This document shows positions 8,045-15,554 of a stretch of 64,000 nt of DNA, piece by piece; positions within the stretch are counted from its first letter, which is position 1; every line of letters starts with the position of its first letter. Made by a program: the position numbers and the translations under genes. The stretch is from Muribaculaceae bacterium (GTDB lineage: Bacteria; Bacteroidota; Bacteroidia; Bacteroidales; Muribaculaceae). Location: positions 186,001 through 250,000 of the forward strand of contig JAFYYI010000034.1 in NCBI GenBank assembly GCA_017557665.1, given 5' to 3'. The notes beneath the pieces were generated by a model. It did not search any database. It saw nothing but the letters and a program-made list of their open reading frames with translations, and was not told the DNA's origin.

Positions 8045-8803
8045 CTAATCCTTGTAATACTGTAAGCTGATTTGGCCTTTAGCGTCAATCACCGCATAGG
8101 AGTACAGCTTGATCCAGTCACCAAGGAAAACGACGGGAGGAAGGCCTTCGACCGTATTCATGCGGGCAATGTGCAGATGGCCATAAAAGAAAGCCTCGAT
8201 GTCGGGGTGAGCGGCATAATACTCCCGTGAGAAATCCAGCAGACGGGTTGCGGCCTGTTCAGAGATTGCCATAAGCTTTTCGGGTGAGCGGTTCGTGCGG
8301 TTCTCGTTGGACCAACCGGTGGCAATGGGATAAGTCCATCGGGGATGGATGGATGCATAAAGCCACTGACAAACCTTATTGTAAAAACACCAGCGGGTGA
8401 AGCGATACATCACCGTCTGCTCTCCCACGTCATCACCATGCGATATGAGAATACGTTTGCCCTGTGTCTCCACCACGGTGTGCCCCTTGAGCACCGTTAA
8501 GTTCAACTGATCTCGCAAGTAGTCGAACAGCCACACGTCGTGGTTACCCGTGACCCAGGTGATCTTGATGCCGGCATCGGCCAGTTCGGCCAGTTTCCCA
8601 AAAAACCGTATGTATCCGCGTGGCACGACATGCTTGTACTCATACCAGTAGTCCAGGATGTCACCCAAGAGGTAAAGCTCGGCGGCATCCTCCTTGATAG
8701 AGTCCAGGAAACGGCAGACACGTCGCTCACGCTGCAACTGGTCGCTCATGTATTTGGCTCCCAGGTGCAGGTCTGAGATAAAATATGACTTTTTCTCGGG
8801 CAT
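8045..8803 (-). CDS. lpxH: UDP-2,3-diacylglucosamine diphosphatase LpxH
   Basis: A 252-residue calcineurin-like metallophosphoesterase that hydrolyses UDP-2,3-diacylglucosamine to lipid X in lipid A synthesis, at the inner face of the inner membrane. The metal-binding series is complete: SDLHLG (10-15), LGDILDYW, GNHDVW, SHGDD and GHLH. Start chosen at ATG 8803 (the frame also opens at TTG 8806). It lies 14 bases after the sufT-like stop, so they probably form an operon. Some Bacteroidota annotate this protein only as metallophosphoesterase; the assignment to LpxH rests on the motif order and length. Confidence 0.88.
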   Translation of the reverse strand: MPEKKSYFISDLHLGAKYMSDQLQRERRVCRFLDSIKEDAAELYLLGDILDYWYEYKHVVPRGYIRFFGKLAELADAGIKITWVTGNHDVWLFDYLRDQLNLTVLKGHTVVETQGKRILISHGDDVGEQTVMYRFTRWCFYNKVCQWLYASIHPRWTYPIATGWSNENRTNRSPEKLMAISEQAATRLLDFSREYYAAHPDIEAFFYGHLHIARMNTVEGLPPVVFLGDWIKLYSYAVIDAKGQISLQYYKD

Positions 8804-8817
8804 CAATCTGGTCGCTG

Positions 8818-9138
8818 TTACAACATGCCGAGTTCAAGCTTAGCCTCGTCGGTCATCATGCGCGGATCCCATTCCGGTTCAAAGACCAGATTGACCGTTG
8901 CCGATGTCACACCGTCAACACTCTCGACCTTCTGCCTGACGTCTTCAAAGATGAAGTCGGCGATGGGGCAATTGGGTGCTGTGAGCGTCATGTCGATGTC
9001 CACATATCCCTCATCGTTGAGGTCGATTTTGTAAATCAAACCCAGGCTATAGACATCTACCGGAAGCTCAGGGTCGTAGACCGTCTTGAGCATCTTGATG
9101 ATGTCCTCTTCAATTTTCAATTTCTGTTCTTGTTCCAT
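8818..9138 (-). CDS. MIP18/DUF59 family Fe-S assembly protein (SufT-like)
   Basis: A 106-residue cytosolic protein of the MIP18/PaaD family, helpers in iron-sulfur cluster assembly or delivery. The signature blocks are TVYDPELPVDVYSLGLIY and TLTAPNCPIAD, whose Cys is the reactive or metal-binding residue. The C-terminus FEPEWDPRMMTDEAK also fits the family. Start chosen at ATG 9138: the longer frame runs through the promoter box. The box ends only 8 bases before the ATG, so the leader is extremely short. It is followed by lpxH. No suf operon is present nearby. Confidence 0.9.
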   Translation of the reverse strand: MEQEQKLKIEEDIIKMLKTVYDPELPVDVYSLGLIYKIDLNDEGYVDIDMTLTAPNCPIADFIFEDVRQKVESVDGVTSATVNLVFEPEWDPRMMTDEAKLELGML

Positions 9139-9146
9139 ATCGGCGG

Positions 9147-9154
9147 CAAAATTA
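9147..9154 (-). promoter_or_regulatory. Promoter -7 box for sufT-lpxH
   Basis: Minus-strand TAATTTTG followed by CC. The start codon at 9138 lies 8 bases downstream, suggesting a leaderless or nearly leaderless message. Confidence 0.55.
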
Positions 9155-9324
9155 AGCAAAAAGTTGCAATGAGGCCTAAAACCAGGCTCAAAATCCTCAA
9201 AAGACAAAAAAACTAAAAAAATCACTTACTCTGAAAAAGTATGGATAAAATTGCTAAAGACGGTAAAAACGAAAAAAAATCATAAAAAATGCTGAATATT
9301 AGCGCTTAATTGAAAAAAAAGTAC

Positions 9325-9482
9325 GATATTTGCAGTCGCAAAATCGACAAGGGGCTCATTTTTGGGCGCTTTTTGTTTGTTGCGGCAATGGCAACACAAA
9401 GTCCCAACCCCCCTGTTGATTAAGCATTTAAGTAAGTATAATTTATTTAATATTTAACTCATAATTTAAAATAACGAATACA
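9325..9482 (+). promoter_or_regulatory. Probable HU promoter and long leader
   Basis: GATATTTG at 9325-9332 matches seven of eight positions of TAnnTTTG and is followed by C. If used, the HU message has a leader of about 140 bases, much longer than others here. The leader holds a G-rich block (about 9351-9367), then a T-rich run and a C-rich block near 9403-9413. The remaining part of the 9139-9482 gap is AT-rich and holds the divergent sufT box. Confidence 0.4.
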
Positions 9483-9755
9483 ATGACTAAAGCAGAAATC
9501 GTTAGAGAGATTGCTCAATCAACAGGCATTGACAAAGCATCGGTTCTGGAAACCGTTGAGAAGTTCATGGACACCGTTAAGGATTCGCTGGCTAACGGCG
9601 AGAACGTTTACCTGCGTGGCTTCGGCAGCTTCATCGTGAAGACCCGTTCTGAGAAGACCGCCCGCAACATCAGCAAGAACACTGTTATCATTATCCCCGA
9701 GCACAAGATTCCGGCCTTCAAGCCCGCCAAGGTGTTCATGGAGCAGGTGAAGTAA
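9483..9755 (+). CDS. HU family DNA-binding protein
   Basis: A 90-residue nucleoid protein that binds and bends DNA as a dimer. It shows the HU/IHF layout: N-terminal helices MTKAEIVREIAQSTGI, the core LANGENVYLRGFGSFIV and the beta-arm region KTARNISKNTVIIIPEHKIPAFKPAK with the conserved IPAFKP. Length is standard. It is monocistronic or linked with the 30-residue gene 65 bases downstream. ATG at 9483 follows an A-rich leader with no Shine-Dalgarno. Confidence 0.95.
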   Translation: MTKAEIVREIAQSTGIDKASVLETVEKFMDTVKDSLANGENVYLRGFGSFIVKTRSEKTARNISKNTVIIIPEHKIPAFKPAKVFMEQVK

Positions 9756-9820
9756 TTTTGTCACAGCCCGAGAAATCAATTCAATACATTATAATATAAT
9801 TATATCTAACATTTACGATT

Positions 9821-9913
9821 ATGCCAAACGGAAAGAAACGTAAAGGCCACAAGATGGCCACGCACAAGCGTAAAAAAAGACTGCGCAAGAATCGTCATAA
9901 AAACAAGAAGTAA
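9821..9913 (+). CDS. Tiny AURKAIP1/COX24-domain (mS38-like) basic protein
   Basis: A 30-residue ORF beginning MPNGKKRKGHKMATHKRKKR and ending in Lys-rich residues. It is almost all Lys, Arg and His with the HKMATHKRKKRLRK core of the COX24/AURKAIP1 family, whose mitochondrial member mS38 sits on the ribosomal small subunit. Very short copies are a hallmark of Bacteroidota genomes, where they are annotated as AURKAIP1/COX24 domain proteins. A ribosomal role is inferred from the family. It lies 65 bases after HU and before a structured GC-rich intergenic region. Confidence 0.9.
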   Translation: MPNGKKRKGHKMATHKRKKRLRKNRHKNKK

Positions 9914-9942
9914 TCGCGCGTAGTCCAAATCTATGACGACTG

Positions 9943-10146
9943 TGAAATAGCGGGAACAAACGAATTGGAACGCACAACGGGACATCAGGCAAGGGCTCAT
10001 TCAGCTCATGTTACCAGGCCCCGTGACGTCAATTGGTTTGTTCCTGTCTTGCTATTTCAAGAGACCGCCCATCCGCTCCACCCCGCGGTTTCACCCTGTT
10101 CCTGCCATCCTCGCGCCGCCGAGTTGCCCCGTGTCCAGCGGGACAC
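9943..10146 (+). ncRNA. Candidate structured RNA between the mS38-like gene and RNase E/G
   Basis: The 336-base gap 9914-10249 has no credible gene but is GC-rich in an otherwise AT-rich intergenic background. Three nested stems pair over long range: 9943-9951 with 10051-10059 (9 bp), 9953-9960 with 10037-10044 (8 bp) and 9963-9967 with 10030-10034 (5 bp). Inside them CGGG can pair with CCCG. A separate hairpin has arms 10131-10136 and 10141-10146. The long interrupted rod recalls 6S RNA, or it may be a leader of the RNase gene. I found no promoter box, so strand and ends are uncertain. Confidence 0.4.
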
Positions 10147-10249
10147 CCCTCATGGTCAGCCGGTCGAGCGCCGTTTAAATCACAATATCACGACATATTT
10201 CATTTAAACTATAAAGAAACATAACATTGTATATCACCCACCTTCTGCG

Positions 10250-11893
10250 ATGAGAAGTGAATTAGTAGTTGACGTTACGCCCAAGGACATGACGACGGCA
10301 CTGCTCGAAGACGGCCGCCTCGTGTCATTGCAGCGGGAGACTCGAGATGCCTCCTATGCCGTGGGCAACATCTACCTTGCCAAGGTGAAGAAGTTGATGC
10401 CGGGTTTGAACGCCGCGTTTGTCAACGTGGGTCATCCCAAGGACGCCTTCCTTCATTACCTTGATTTGGGTTCACAATTCAACACTTTTTCTCAATACAT
10501 CAAGACGGTACGCGAGAATTCCAACAAGCGGCCAACAAGCATCAGCAAGGTCAAGAACCTGCCCGACACCAACAAGCACGGTAGTGTGACCGATGTGCTG
10601 ACCCAGGGTCAGGAACTGCTGGTGCAGATTGCCAAAGAGCCTATCTCGACAAAGGGTCCCCGCTTGACCACCGAAATCACCTTCACAGGCCGTTTTCTGG
10701 TGCTCACCCCCTTCAATGACCGCATCTCGGTCTCACAAAAGATCAAGGACCACGCCGAGAAGACCCGCTTGCGTCGACTGATTGAAAGCATGAAGCCCAA
10801 GAACTTCGGGATTATCGTGCGCACATCTGCCGAAAACAAACGAGCAGCCGAACTGAACAACGAGCTCAAGACGCTGCTCAAGGCATGGGACGATGCCATA
10901 GCCAAAGTTCAGCAGTCGACCGCTCCATCCCTCGTCTATGAGGAAGAGAGCCGTGCCGTCGGTGAGATTCGGGACATCTTCAATCCCGATTTTGAAAGCA
11001 TTCAAGTCAATAATGCTGAAGTGTATGATCAGATTCATGACTATGTGAACCTAATCGCCCCCGATCGCAGCGATATCGTGAAACTGTACAGCGACGACGT
11101 GCCCATCTTTGACAAGTTCGGCATCACCAAGCAAATCAAGTCGTCGTTTGGCAAGACGGTATCCTTCAAGTCGGGCGCATACATAATCGTAGAAAGCACC
11201 GAAGCCCTTCACGTGATAGACGTGAACTCTGGCAACCGTTCACGCACGAGCACCGATCAAGAGAGCAATGCACTGAACGTGAACCTGCTGGCCGCTGACG
11301 AGATTGCCAGGCAACTGCGCCTGCGCGACATGGGCGGCATCATTGTGATTGACTTCATCGACATGGCCAAGTCGGAACACCGCCAGGAGTTGTATCAACA
11401 CATGCGCGAAGTGATGCAGAAAGACCGCGCGCGCCACAACATCCTGCCACTGAGCAAATTCGGGTTGATGCAAATCACCCGCCAGCGCGTGAGACCGGCT
11501 CTGGACATCACCACCGCCGAGACGTGTCCGTCCTGTGGCGGCAAGGGCGAAGTTCAGCCTTCACTGCTTTTTACTGACATGCTGAAAGACAAGATTGATT
11601 ATCTTATCAACACGTTGAACGTGAACAGCTTCATTATGTATGTCCATCCTTTTGTCGACGCTTTCCTGAAGAAAGGTCTCGTGAGTGAGTACTGGAAATG
11701 GCGCAGGGAATTCAAGCGCAAGTTCCGCATCTTGCCCGACCAGTCGCTCAACTACCTCGAGTATAAAGTGCTCGACAAGAACCGTAACGAAATTGACCTT
11801 AAAGAAGAAAAAGACACCAGCAGCAGCGAGACGAGCAAGAAAGAACGCCGTTCCAAGCATCGCAATGCCGCTGACGAAGAGAACAAGGATTGA
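10250..11893 (+). CDS. Ribonuclease E/G family protein
   Basis: A 547-residue endoribonuclease of the RNase E/G core type, without the long RNase E scaffold tail. The N-terminal S1/RNA-binding region spans about 35-130. The catalytic metal-binding DNase I-like region has VIDVNSG (Asp324, Asn326) and DFIDM (Asp368), matching Asp303, Asn305 and Asp346 of E. coli RNase E. The zinc-link motif CPSCGGKG has Cys426 and Cys429. The C-terminus is Lys/Glu/Ser-rich. It processes rRNA or decays mRNA in the cytoplasm. RNase E genes often control their own leader, and the structured region upstream may do so here. A strong terminator follows. Confidence 0.93.
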   Translation: MRSELVVDVTPKDMTTALLEDGRLVSLQRETRDASYAVGNIYLAKVKKLMPGLNAAFVNVGHPKDAFLHYLDLGSQFNTFSQYIKTVRENSNKRPTSISKVKNLPDTNKHGSVTDVLTQGQELLVQIAKEPISTKGPRLTTEITFTGRFLVLTPFNDRISVSQKIKDHAEKTRLRRLIESMKPKNFGIIVRTSAENKRAAELNNELKTLLKAWDDAIAKVQQSTAPSLVYEEESRAVGEIRDIFNPDFESIQVNNAEVYDQIHDYVNLIAPDRSDIVKLYSDDVPIFDKFGITKQIKSSFGKTVSFKSGAYIIVESTEALHVIDVNSGNRSRTSTDQESNALNVNLLAADEIARQLRLRDMGGIIVIDFIDMAKSEHRQELYQHMREVMQKDRARHNILPLSKFGLMQITRQRVRPALDITTAETCPSCGGKGEVQPSLLFTDMLKDKIDYLINTLNVNSFIMYVHPFVDAFLKKGLVSEYWKWRREFKRKFRILPDQSLNYLEYKVLDKNRNEIDLKEEKDTSSSETSKKERRSKHRNAADEENKD

Positions 11894-11937
11894 TGCCATC
11901 TCCCCACTACAGCGCATCATCCGGTGACAGCATCATG

Positions 11938-11977
11938 GGCCGCTCTGCACGATACCAGCAGAGTGGCCTTTTCTTTT
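11938..11977 (+). terminator. Rho-independent terminator after RNase E/G
   Basis: Arms 11938-11948 and 11958-11968 form an 11-bp GC-rich stem with one G-U pair and a 9-base loop, then a run of T (11969-11977). It lies 44 bases past the stop. Between it and the next promoter box (12143) I see no gene or repeat. Confidence 0.88.
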
Positions 11978-12142
11978 GCCGGACGGGAACAGACTGAGAG
12001 GAAACGCTGAACTGAAGGATGCTGCCGGATTTCAGGACTAAGCGTGCTGGTGAGTTGTGAGAAAACTACAGCGGACAGCAACGTTAATAACTCGTGTGCG
12101 TTAAATTTTGTGAAACGGTAATGCGATTTCATATTTATAAAT

Positions 12143-12150
12143 TATATTTG
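12143..12150 (+). promoter_or_regulatory. Promoter -7 box for ornithine aminotransferase
   Basis: TATATTTG followed by CAAC; perfect TAnnTTTG. The leader to ATG 12203 is about 45 bases. The same box with the same flank occurs at 15499-15506. Confidence 0.65.
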
Positions 12151-12202
12151 CAACCAGAATTTCATTTTAACATTAACCATTTAATAACAATCAACTTAAC
12201 CA

Positions 12203-13483
12203 ATGAAGAAACCAACAGCTAAAGCTACCAAAAAGGACCTTAGCAAGCCCGCACCTCTGGGTAAAGAGACAAAGCGTTACATCGGTATGGAAGAGCGCTA
12301 CGGCGCCCACAACTATCATCCCCTTCCCGTTGTCCTGAAGAAGGGCAAAGGCATCTATGTATGGGATGTTGAAGGCAAGAAGTATTTCGACTTCCTGTCG
12401 GCCTATTCCGCAGTCAATCAGGGTCATTGCCACCCCCGCATCGTTAAGGCTCTGAAGGACCAGACCAACAAGTTGTGTCTGACCTCTCGCGCATTCTATA
12501 ACGAGGCCTTCTGCGAGTATGAGAAGTTCATGCACAGCTACTTCGGCTATGACAAGGTGCTCCCGATGAACACCGGTGCCGAGGGTGTTGAGACCGCATT
12601 GAAGCTCGCTCGCCGCTGGGGTGTTGTCAAGAAAGGTATCCCCAACGACAAGGTGAAGATCATCTGCTGCGAGGGCAACTTCCACGGCCGCACCGTGACC
12701 GTCATCACCATGAGCGACGATCCCAGCAGCTTTGCCGATTACGGTCCTTTGACCCCCGGTTTCATCCGTATCCCCTACAATGATCCCAAGGCGCTCGAGA
12801 AAGCGCTCGAGAAATATGGCAAGGAGGTTGCCGCCTTCATCGCTGAGCCCATCCAGGGCGAGGCTGGTGTGTTCGTTCCCGACGACGGCTACCTGAAGCA
12901 GTGCTTCGACCTGTGCCACAAGCACAACGTGCTGTTCATCGCTGATGAGGTGCAGACCGGTATCGCCCGTACGGGTAAGATGCTGTGCTCTCAGCACGAC
13001 GGCATCCGTCCCGACATCGTGATCCTGGGCAAGGCCCTGGGTGGTGGTGTGCTGCCCGTATCGGCATGCTTGGCCGACGACGACATCATGCTCAACGTGA
13101 AGCCCGGTGAGCACGGCTCGACCTTCGGTGGCTTCCCCCTGGCAGCCCGCGTTGCTGTTGAGGCCTTGAAGGTTGTCAAGGACGAGAAGCTCGTTGATAA
13201 CGCCGAGAAGATGGGTAAGATCTTCCGCAAAGAGATTGAGAAGATCAACTCACCGTTCATCGTTCAGGTGCGCGGCCGCGGTCTGTTGAACGCTATCGTT
13301 ACCAAGCCCGTCGAGGGCAAGACCGCTTGGGACATCTGCCTCAAGCTGCGTGACAACGGCCTGCTTGCCAAGCCGACCCACGACCACATCATCCGCTTCG
13401 CTCCCCCCTTGTGCATCACCAAGGACGAGCTGATGGAGGCTATCGCCATCATCAAGAAGACCTTCGAGCAGATGTTCGGATAA
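12203..13483 (+). CDS. rocD: Ornithine--oxo-acid aminotransferase
   Basis: A 426-residue class III PLP aminotransferase that converts ornithine and 2-oxoglutarate to glutamate 5-semialdehyde and glutamate. Blocks typical of OAT are [14 protein letters not shown] at the N-terminus, [35 protein letters not shown] and [14 protein letters not shown] with the PLP-binding Lys277. A Lys-rich stretch of about 20 residues precedes the usual start. The next gene, a P5C dehydrogenase, takes the product on to glutamate, so the pair forms an ornithine catabolic route. A 16-bp hairpin separates them, suggesting partial or separate termination. Confidence 0.95.
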   Translation: MKKPTAKATKKDLSKPAPLGKETKRYIGMEERYGAHNYHPLPVVLKKGKGIYVWDVEGKKYFDFLSAYSAVNQGHCHPRIVKALKDQTNKLCLTSRAFYNEAFCEYEKFMHSYFGYDKVLPMNTGAEGVETALKLARRWGVVKKGIPNDKVKIICCEGNFHGRTVTVITMSDDPSSFADYGPLTPGFIRIPYNDPKALEKALEKYGKEVAAFIAEPIQGEAGVFVPDDGYLKQCFDLCHKHNVLFIADEVQTGIARTGKMLCSQHDGIRPDIVILGKALGGGVLPVSACLADDDIMLNVKPGEHGSTFGGFPLAARVAVEALKVVKDEKLVDNAEKMGKIFRKEIEKINSPFIVQVRGRGLLNAIVTKPVEGKTAWDICLKLRDNGLLAKPTHDHIIRFAPPLCITKDELMEAIAIIKKTFEQMFG

Positions 13484-13490
13484 TTAATTA

Positions 13491-13527
13491 TTCAAGTGTC
13501 GCAAGCCGTTCGCTTGCGGCACTTGAA
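13491..13527 (+). terminator. Long hairpin after ornithine aminotransferase
   Basis: Arms 13491-13506 and 13512-13527 pair over 16 bp with one G-U around a 5-base loop, 8 bases past the stop. The U tract is poor (GTTTAG), so it may attenuate or stabilise the message and not fully terminate it. Confidence 0.7.
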
Positions 13528-13628
13528 GTTTAGAGTTTAGAGGATAGAGACTTTGGCTCTAATCACAACCCATCCATTTTCAACCCAAAAAACAAACAAA
13601 ACTAGGTCCTAGAGACTAGGGACTAGAA
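13527..13628 (+). repeat. Two heptad arrays in front of the P5C dehydrogenase gene
   Basis: 13527-13554 holds AGTTTAG, AGTTTAG, AGGATAG, AGACTTT; 13601-13628 holds ACTAGGT, CCTAGAG, ACTAGGG, ACTAGAA. The second array ends 18 bases before the start at 13647. Units ACTAGGG and ACTAGAA are the same as those at 1157-1184. Confidence 0.78.
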
Positions 13629-13646
13629 ATTAACAACCAAACAATA

Positions 13647-15272
13647 ATGAATAACGCTGTTATCAATTTTCCCCTTCCCGCCAATGAGCCGGTGAAGGCC
13701 TATATGCCCGGTTCTCCCGAGCGCGTAGCCCTCGAGGCAGAACTCGAGCGCCAGAGTAAACTCGTCGTGGACATCCCCATCATCATCGGCGGCAAAGAAA
13801 TCCGCACCGGTGACACGGGCACTGTTACCTGCCCCCACGACCACAAGCACGTGCTGGCTACCTACCACAAGGTGACCAAGAAAGAGATTAAGATGGCGAT
13901 TGACGCTGCCATGAAGGCGTGGAAAGAGTGGAGCCGCACACCGTGGACCACCCGCGCCGCCATCGTGATGAAGATGGCTGAGTTGCTCGCCACGAAGTAT
14001 CGTCCCATCATGAATGCCGCCACGATGCTGGGCCAGAGCAAGAACATTTACCAGGCCGAAATTGACTCGGCTTGTGAGACGATCGACTTCTTCCGCTACA
14101 ACGTGCACTATGCCAGCAAGATCTACGGCATGCAGCCCAAGGACGGTGTGGGCCAACTGAACCACACCGAGTATCGTCCCCTGGAAGGCTTCATCCTGGC
14201 TGTGACCCCGTTCAACTTCACCTCGATTGCCAGCAACCTGTGCATGACTCCCGTGCTGATGGGTAACGTGGCACTGTGGAAACCTTCTACCACCGCCCTG
14301 CTGAGCAACTACTACCTGATGCAGCTCTACAAGGAGGCCGGTCTGCCCGACGGCGTGATCAACTTCCTGCCCGGCAGCGGCGCCCTCATCGGCGAGGTTG
14401 CCACCGAGAGCAAGTACTTCAGCGGTATCCACTTCACCGGCAGCACTGCCACCTTCAAGTCGCTGTGGAAGCAGGCCAGCCTGAACGTTGACAAGTATAT
14501 CTCCTACCCCCGTCTCGTGGGCGAGACCGGTGGCAAGGACTTCATCTTTGTTCACCCGAGTGCCGACAAGAAGGCCGTTGCCACGGCAGCCTTCTGCGGT
14601 GCATTTGAGTTCCAGGGCCAGAAGTGCTCTGCAGCTTCTCGCATGTACATCCCCAAGAGCCTGTGGCCCGATGTGCTGAAGGACATCAAGGCCATGTGCA
14701 AGGAGGTGAAGATGGGCGACGTGAAGGATCCCATGAACTTCATCAACGCCGTTATCGACGAGGCTTCGTTCGACAAGTGCAAGAGCTATATCGACTATGC
14801 CAAGAAGGCTGATGACGCCAAGATCGTGATTGGCGGCAAGTGCGACAAGAAGAAAGGCTGGTTCGTTGAGCCTACCGTTATCGAGACCACCAATCCTCGC
14901 TTCAAGTCGATGGAAGAGGAAATCTTCGGCCCCGTGCTGACGGTTTACCCCTACGACGACGACAAGGTGAACGAGACCGTGAAGCTGTGTGACGAGACCT
15001 CGCCTTATGGTCTGACCGGTGCCGTTTGGGGCCGCGACCGCCTGGAGGTGGAGAAGCTGACCGAGAAGCTGAGCTACGCTGCCGGTAACTTCTACATCAA
15101 CGACAAGCCGACGGGTGCCGTTGTGGGCATGCAGCCCTTTGGCGGCGCACGTGCCAGCGGTACCAACGACAAGGCCGGTGGTGAGTTCAACCTGATCCGC
15201 TGGATCATCCCGCGCGTGATCAAGGAGACCCTCGTGTCACCGACCGACTACCGCTACACTTACTTGAAGTAA
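13647..15272 (+). CDS. pruA: L-glutamate gamma-semialdehyde (P5C) dehydrogenase
   Basis: A 541-residue aldehyde dehydrogenase that oxidises glutamate 5-semialdehyde to glutamate with NAD+. The catalytic Cys327 is in EFQGQKCSA and the general base Glu293 is in VGETGGKD. SGIHFTGSTATF and QPFGGARASGTNDKAGG are typical of the P5C dehydrogenase branch, and the length fits that branch and not the PutA fusion. It follows ornithine aminotransferase, whose product it uses. No TAnnTTTG box is visible in the spacer, so it probably shares the upstream promoter by read-through of the 13491-13527 hairpin. Confidence 0.95.
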   Translation: MNNAVINFPLPANEPVKAYMPGSPERVALEAELERQSKLVVDIPIIIGGKEIRTGDTGTVTCPHDHKHVLATYHKVTKKEIKMAIDAAMKAWKEWSRTPWTTRAAIVMKMAELLATKYRPIMNAATMLGQSKNIYQAEIDSACETIDFFRYNVHYASKIYGMQPKDGVGQLNHTEYRPLEGFILAVTPFNFTSIASNLCMTPVLMGNVALWKPSTTALLSNYYLMQLYKEAGLPDGVINFLPGSGALIGEVATESKYFSGIHFTGSTATFKSLWKQASLNVDKYISYPRLVGETGGKDFIFVHPSADKKAVATAAFCGAFEFQGQKCSAASRMYIPKSLWPDVLKDIKAMCKEVKMGDVKDPMNFINAVIDEASFDKCKSYIDYAKKADDAKIVIGGKCDKKKGWFVEPTVIETTNPRFKSMEEEIFGPVLTVYPYDDDKVNETVKLCDETSPYGLTGAVWGRDRLEVEKLTEKLSYAAGNFYINDKPTGAVVGMQPFGGARASGTNDKAGGEFNLIRWIIPRVIKETLVSPTDYRYTYLK

Positions 15273-15281
15273 GGCTGAAGA

Positions 15282-15300
15282 GCCGTGGCCGAGCCACGGC
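15282..15300. repeat. Short palindromic repeat, copy 1
   Basis: GCCGTGGC, loop CGA, GCCACGGC: a perfect 8-bp stem 9 bases past the pruA stop. A related copy with a longer loop is at 24245-24263, also beside gene ends. The flank GGCAC is shared. Confidence 0.6.
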
Positions 15301-15388
15301 ACAGAGTACCAGACGGCCGGGAGTGCCTGACCTGGGCACTCGACTTTGAAATCCAGACCTTGAGCTCTTTAATCAAGAGACATTTATA

Positions 15389-15422
15389 GTGGAGGCGCTT
15401 TTATAGCGTCTCCACCTTTTTT
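15389..15422 (+). terminator. Rho-independent terminator after pruA
   Basis: Arms 15389-15398 and 15406-15415 form a 10-bp stem with one G-U and a 7-base loop, followed by C and six T. It lies about 117 bases past the stop. Confidence 0.87.
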
Positions 15423-15498
15423 ATGTTTATTTCTTATATTGTTGCAGAAATGTGATGAAAAAAATGAGAATCGTTTATTTTTTTTAAGATTTTTAAGC

Positions 15499-15506
15499 TA
15501 TATTTG
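15499..15506 (+). promoter_or_regulatory. Promoter -7 box for the SUMF-domain gene
   Basis: TATATTTG followed by CAAC. It lies 48 bases before the chosen start at 15555. The 15423-15498 stretch before it is AT-rich with nothing else visible. Confidence 0.65.
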
Positions 15507-15554
15507 CAACCTAAAGCCTACAATAACATTCAATCAACTTTAAAATACATCTCT

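Noticed and set aside
9943..10146. RNase P RNA, tmRNA or SRP RNA in the structured gap
   Set aside because: The conserved cores of those RNAs (for example the RNase P GAGGAAAGTC block and the SRP GGAAGG loop) are absent. 6S RNA remains possible but unproven.
12191..13114. 307-codon minus frame over ornithine aminotransferase
   Set aside because: The plus-strand protein has all aminotransferase motifs; the minus frame has none. The same applies to the minus frame at 13623-14555 over pruA.
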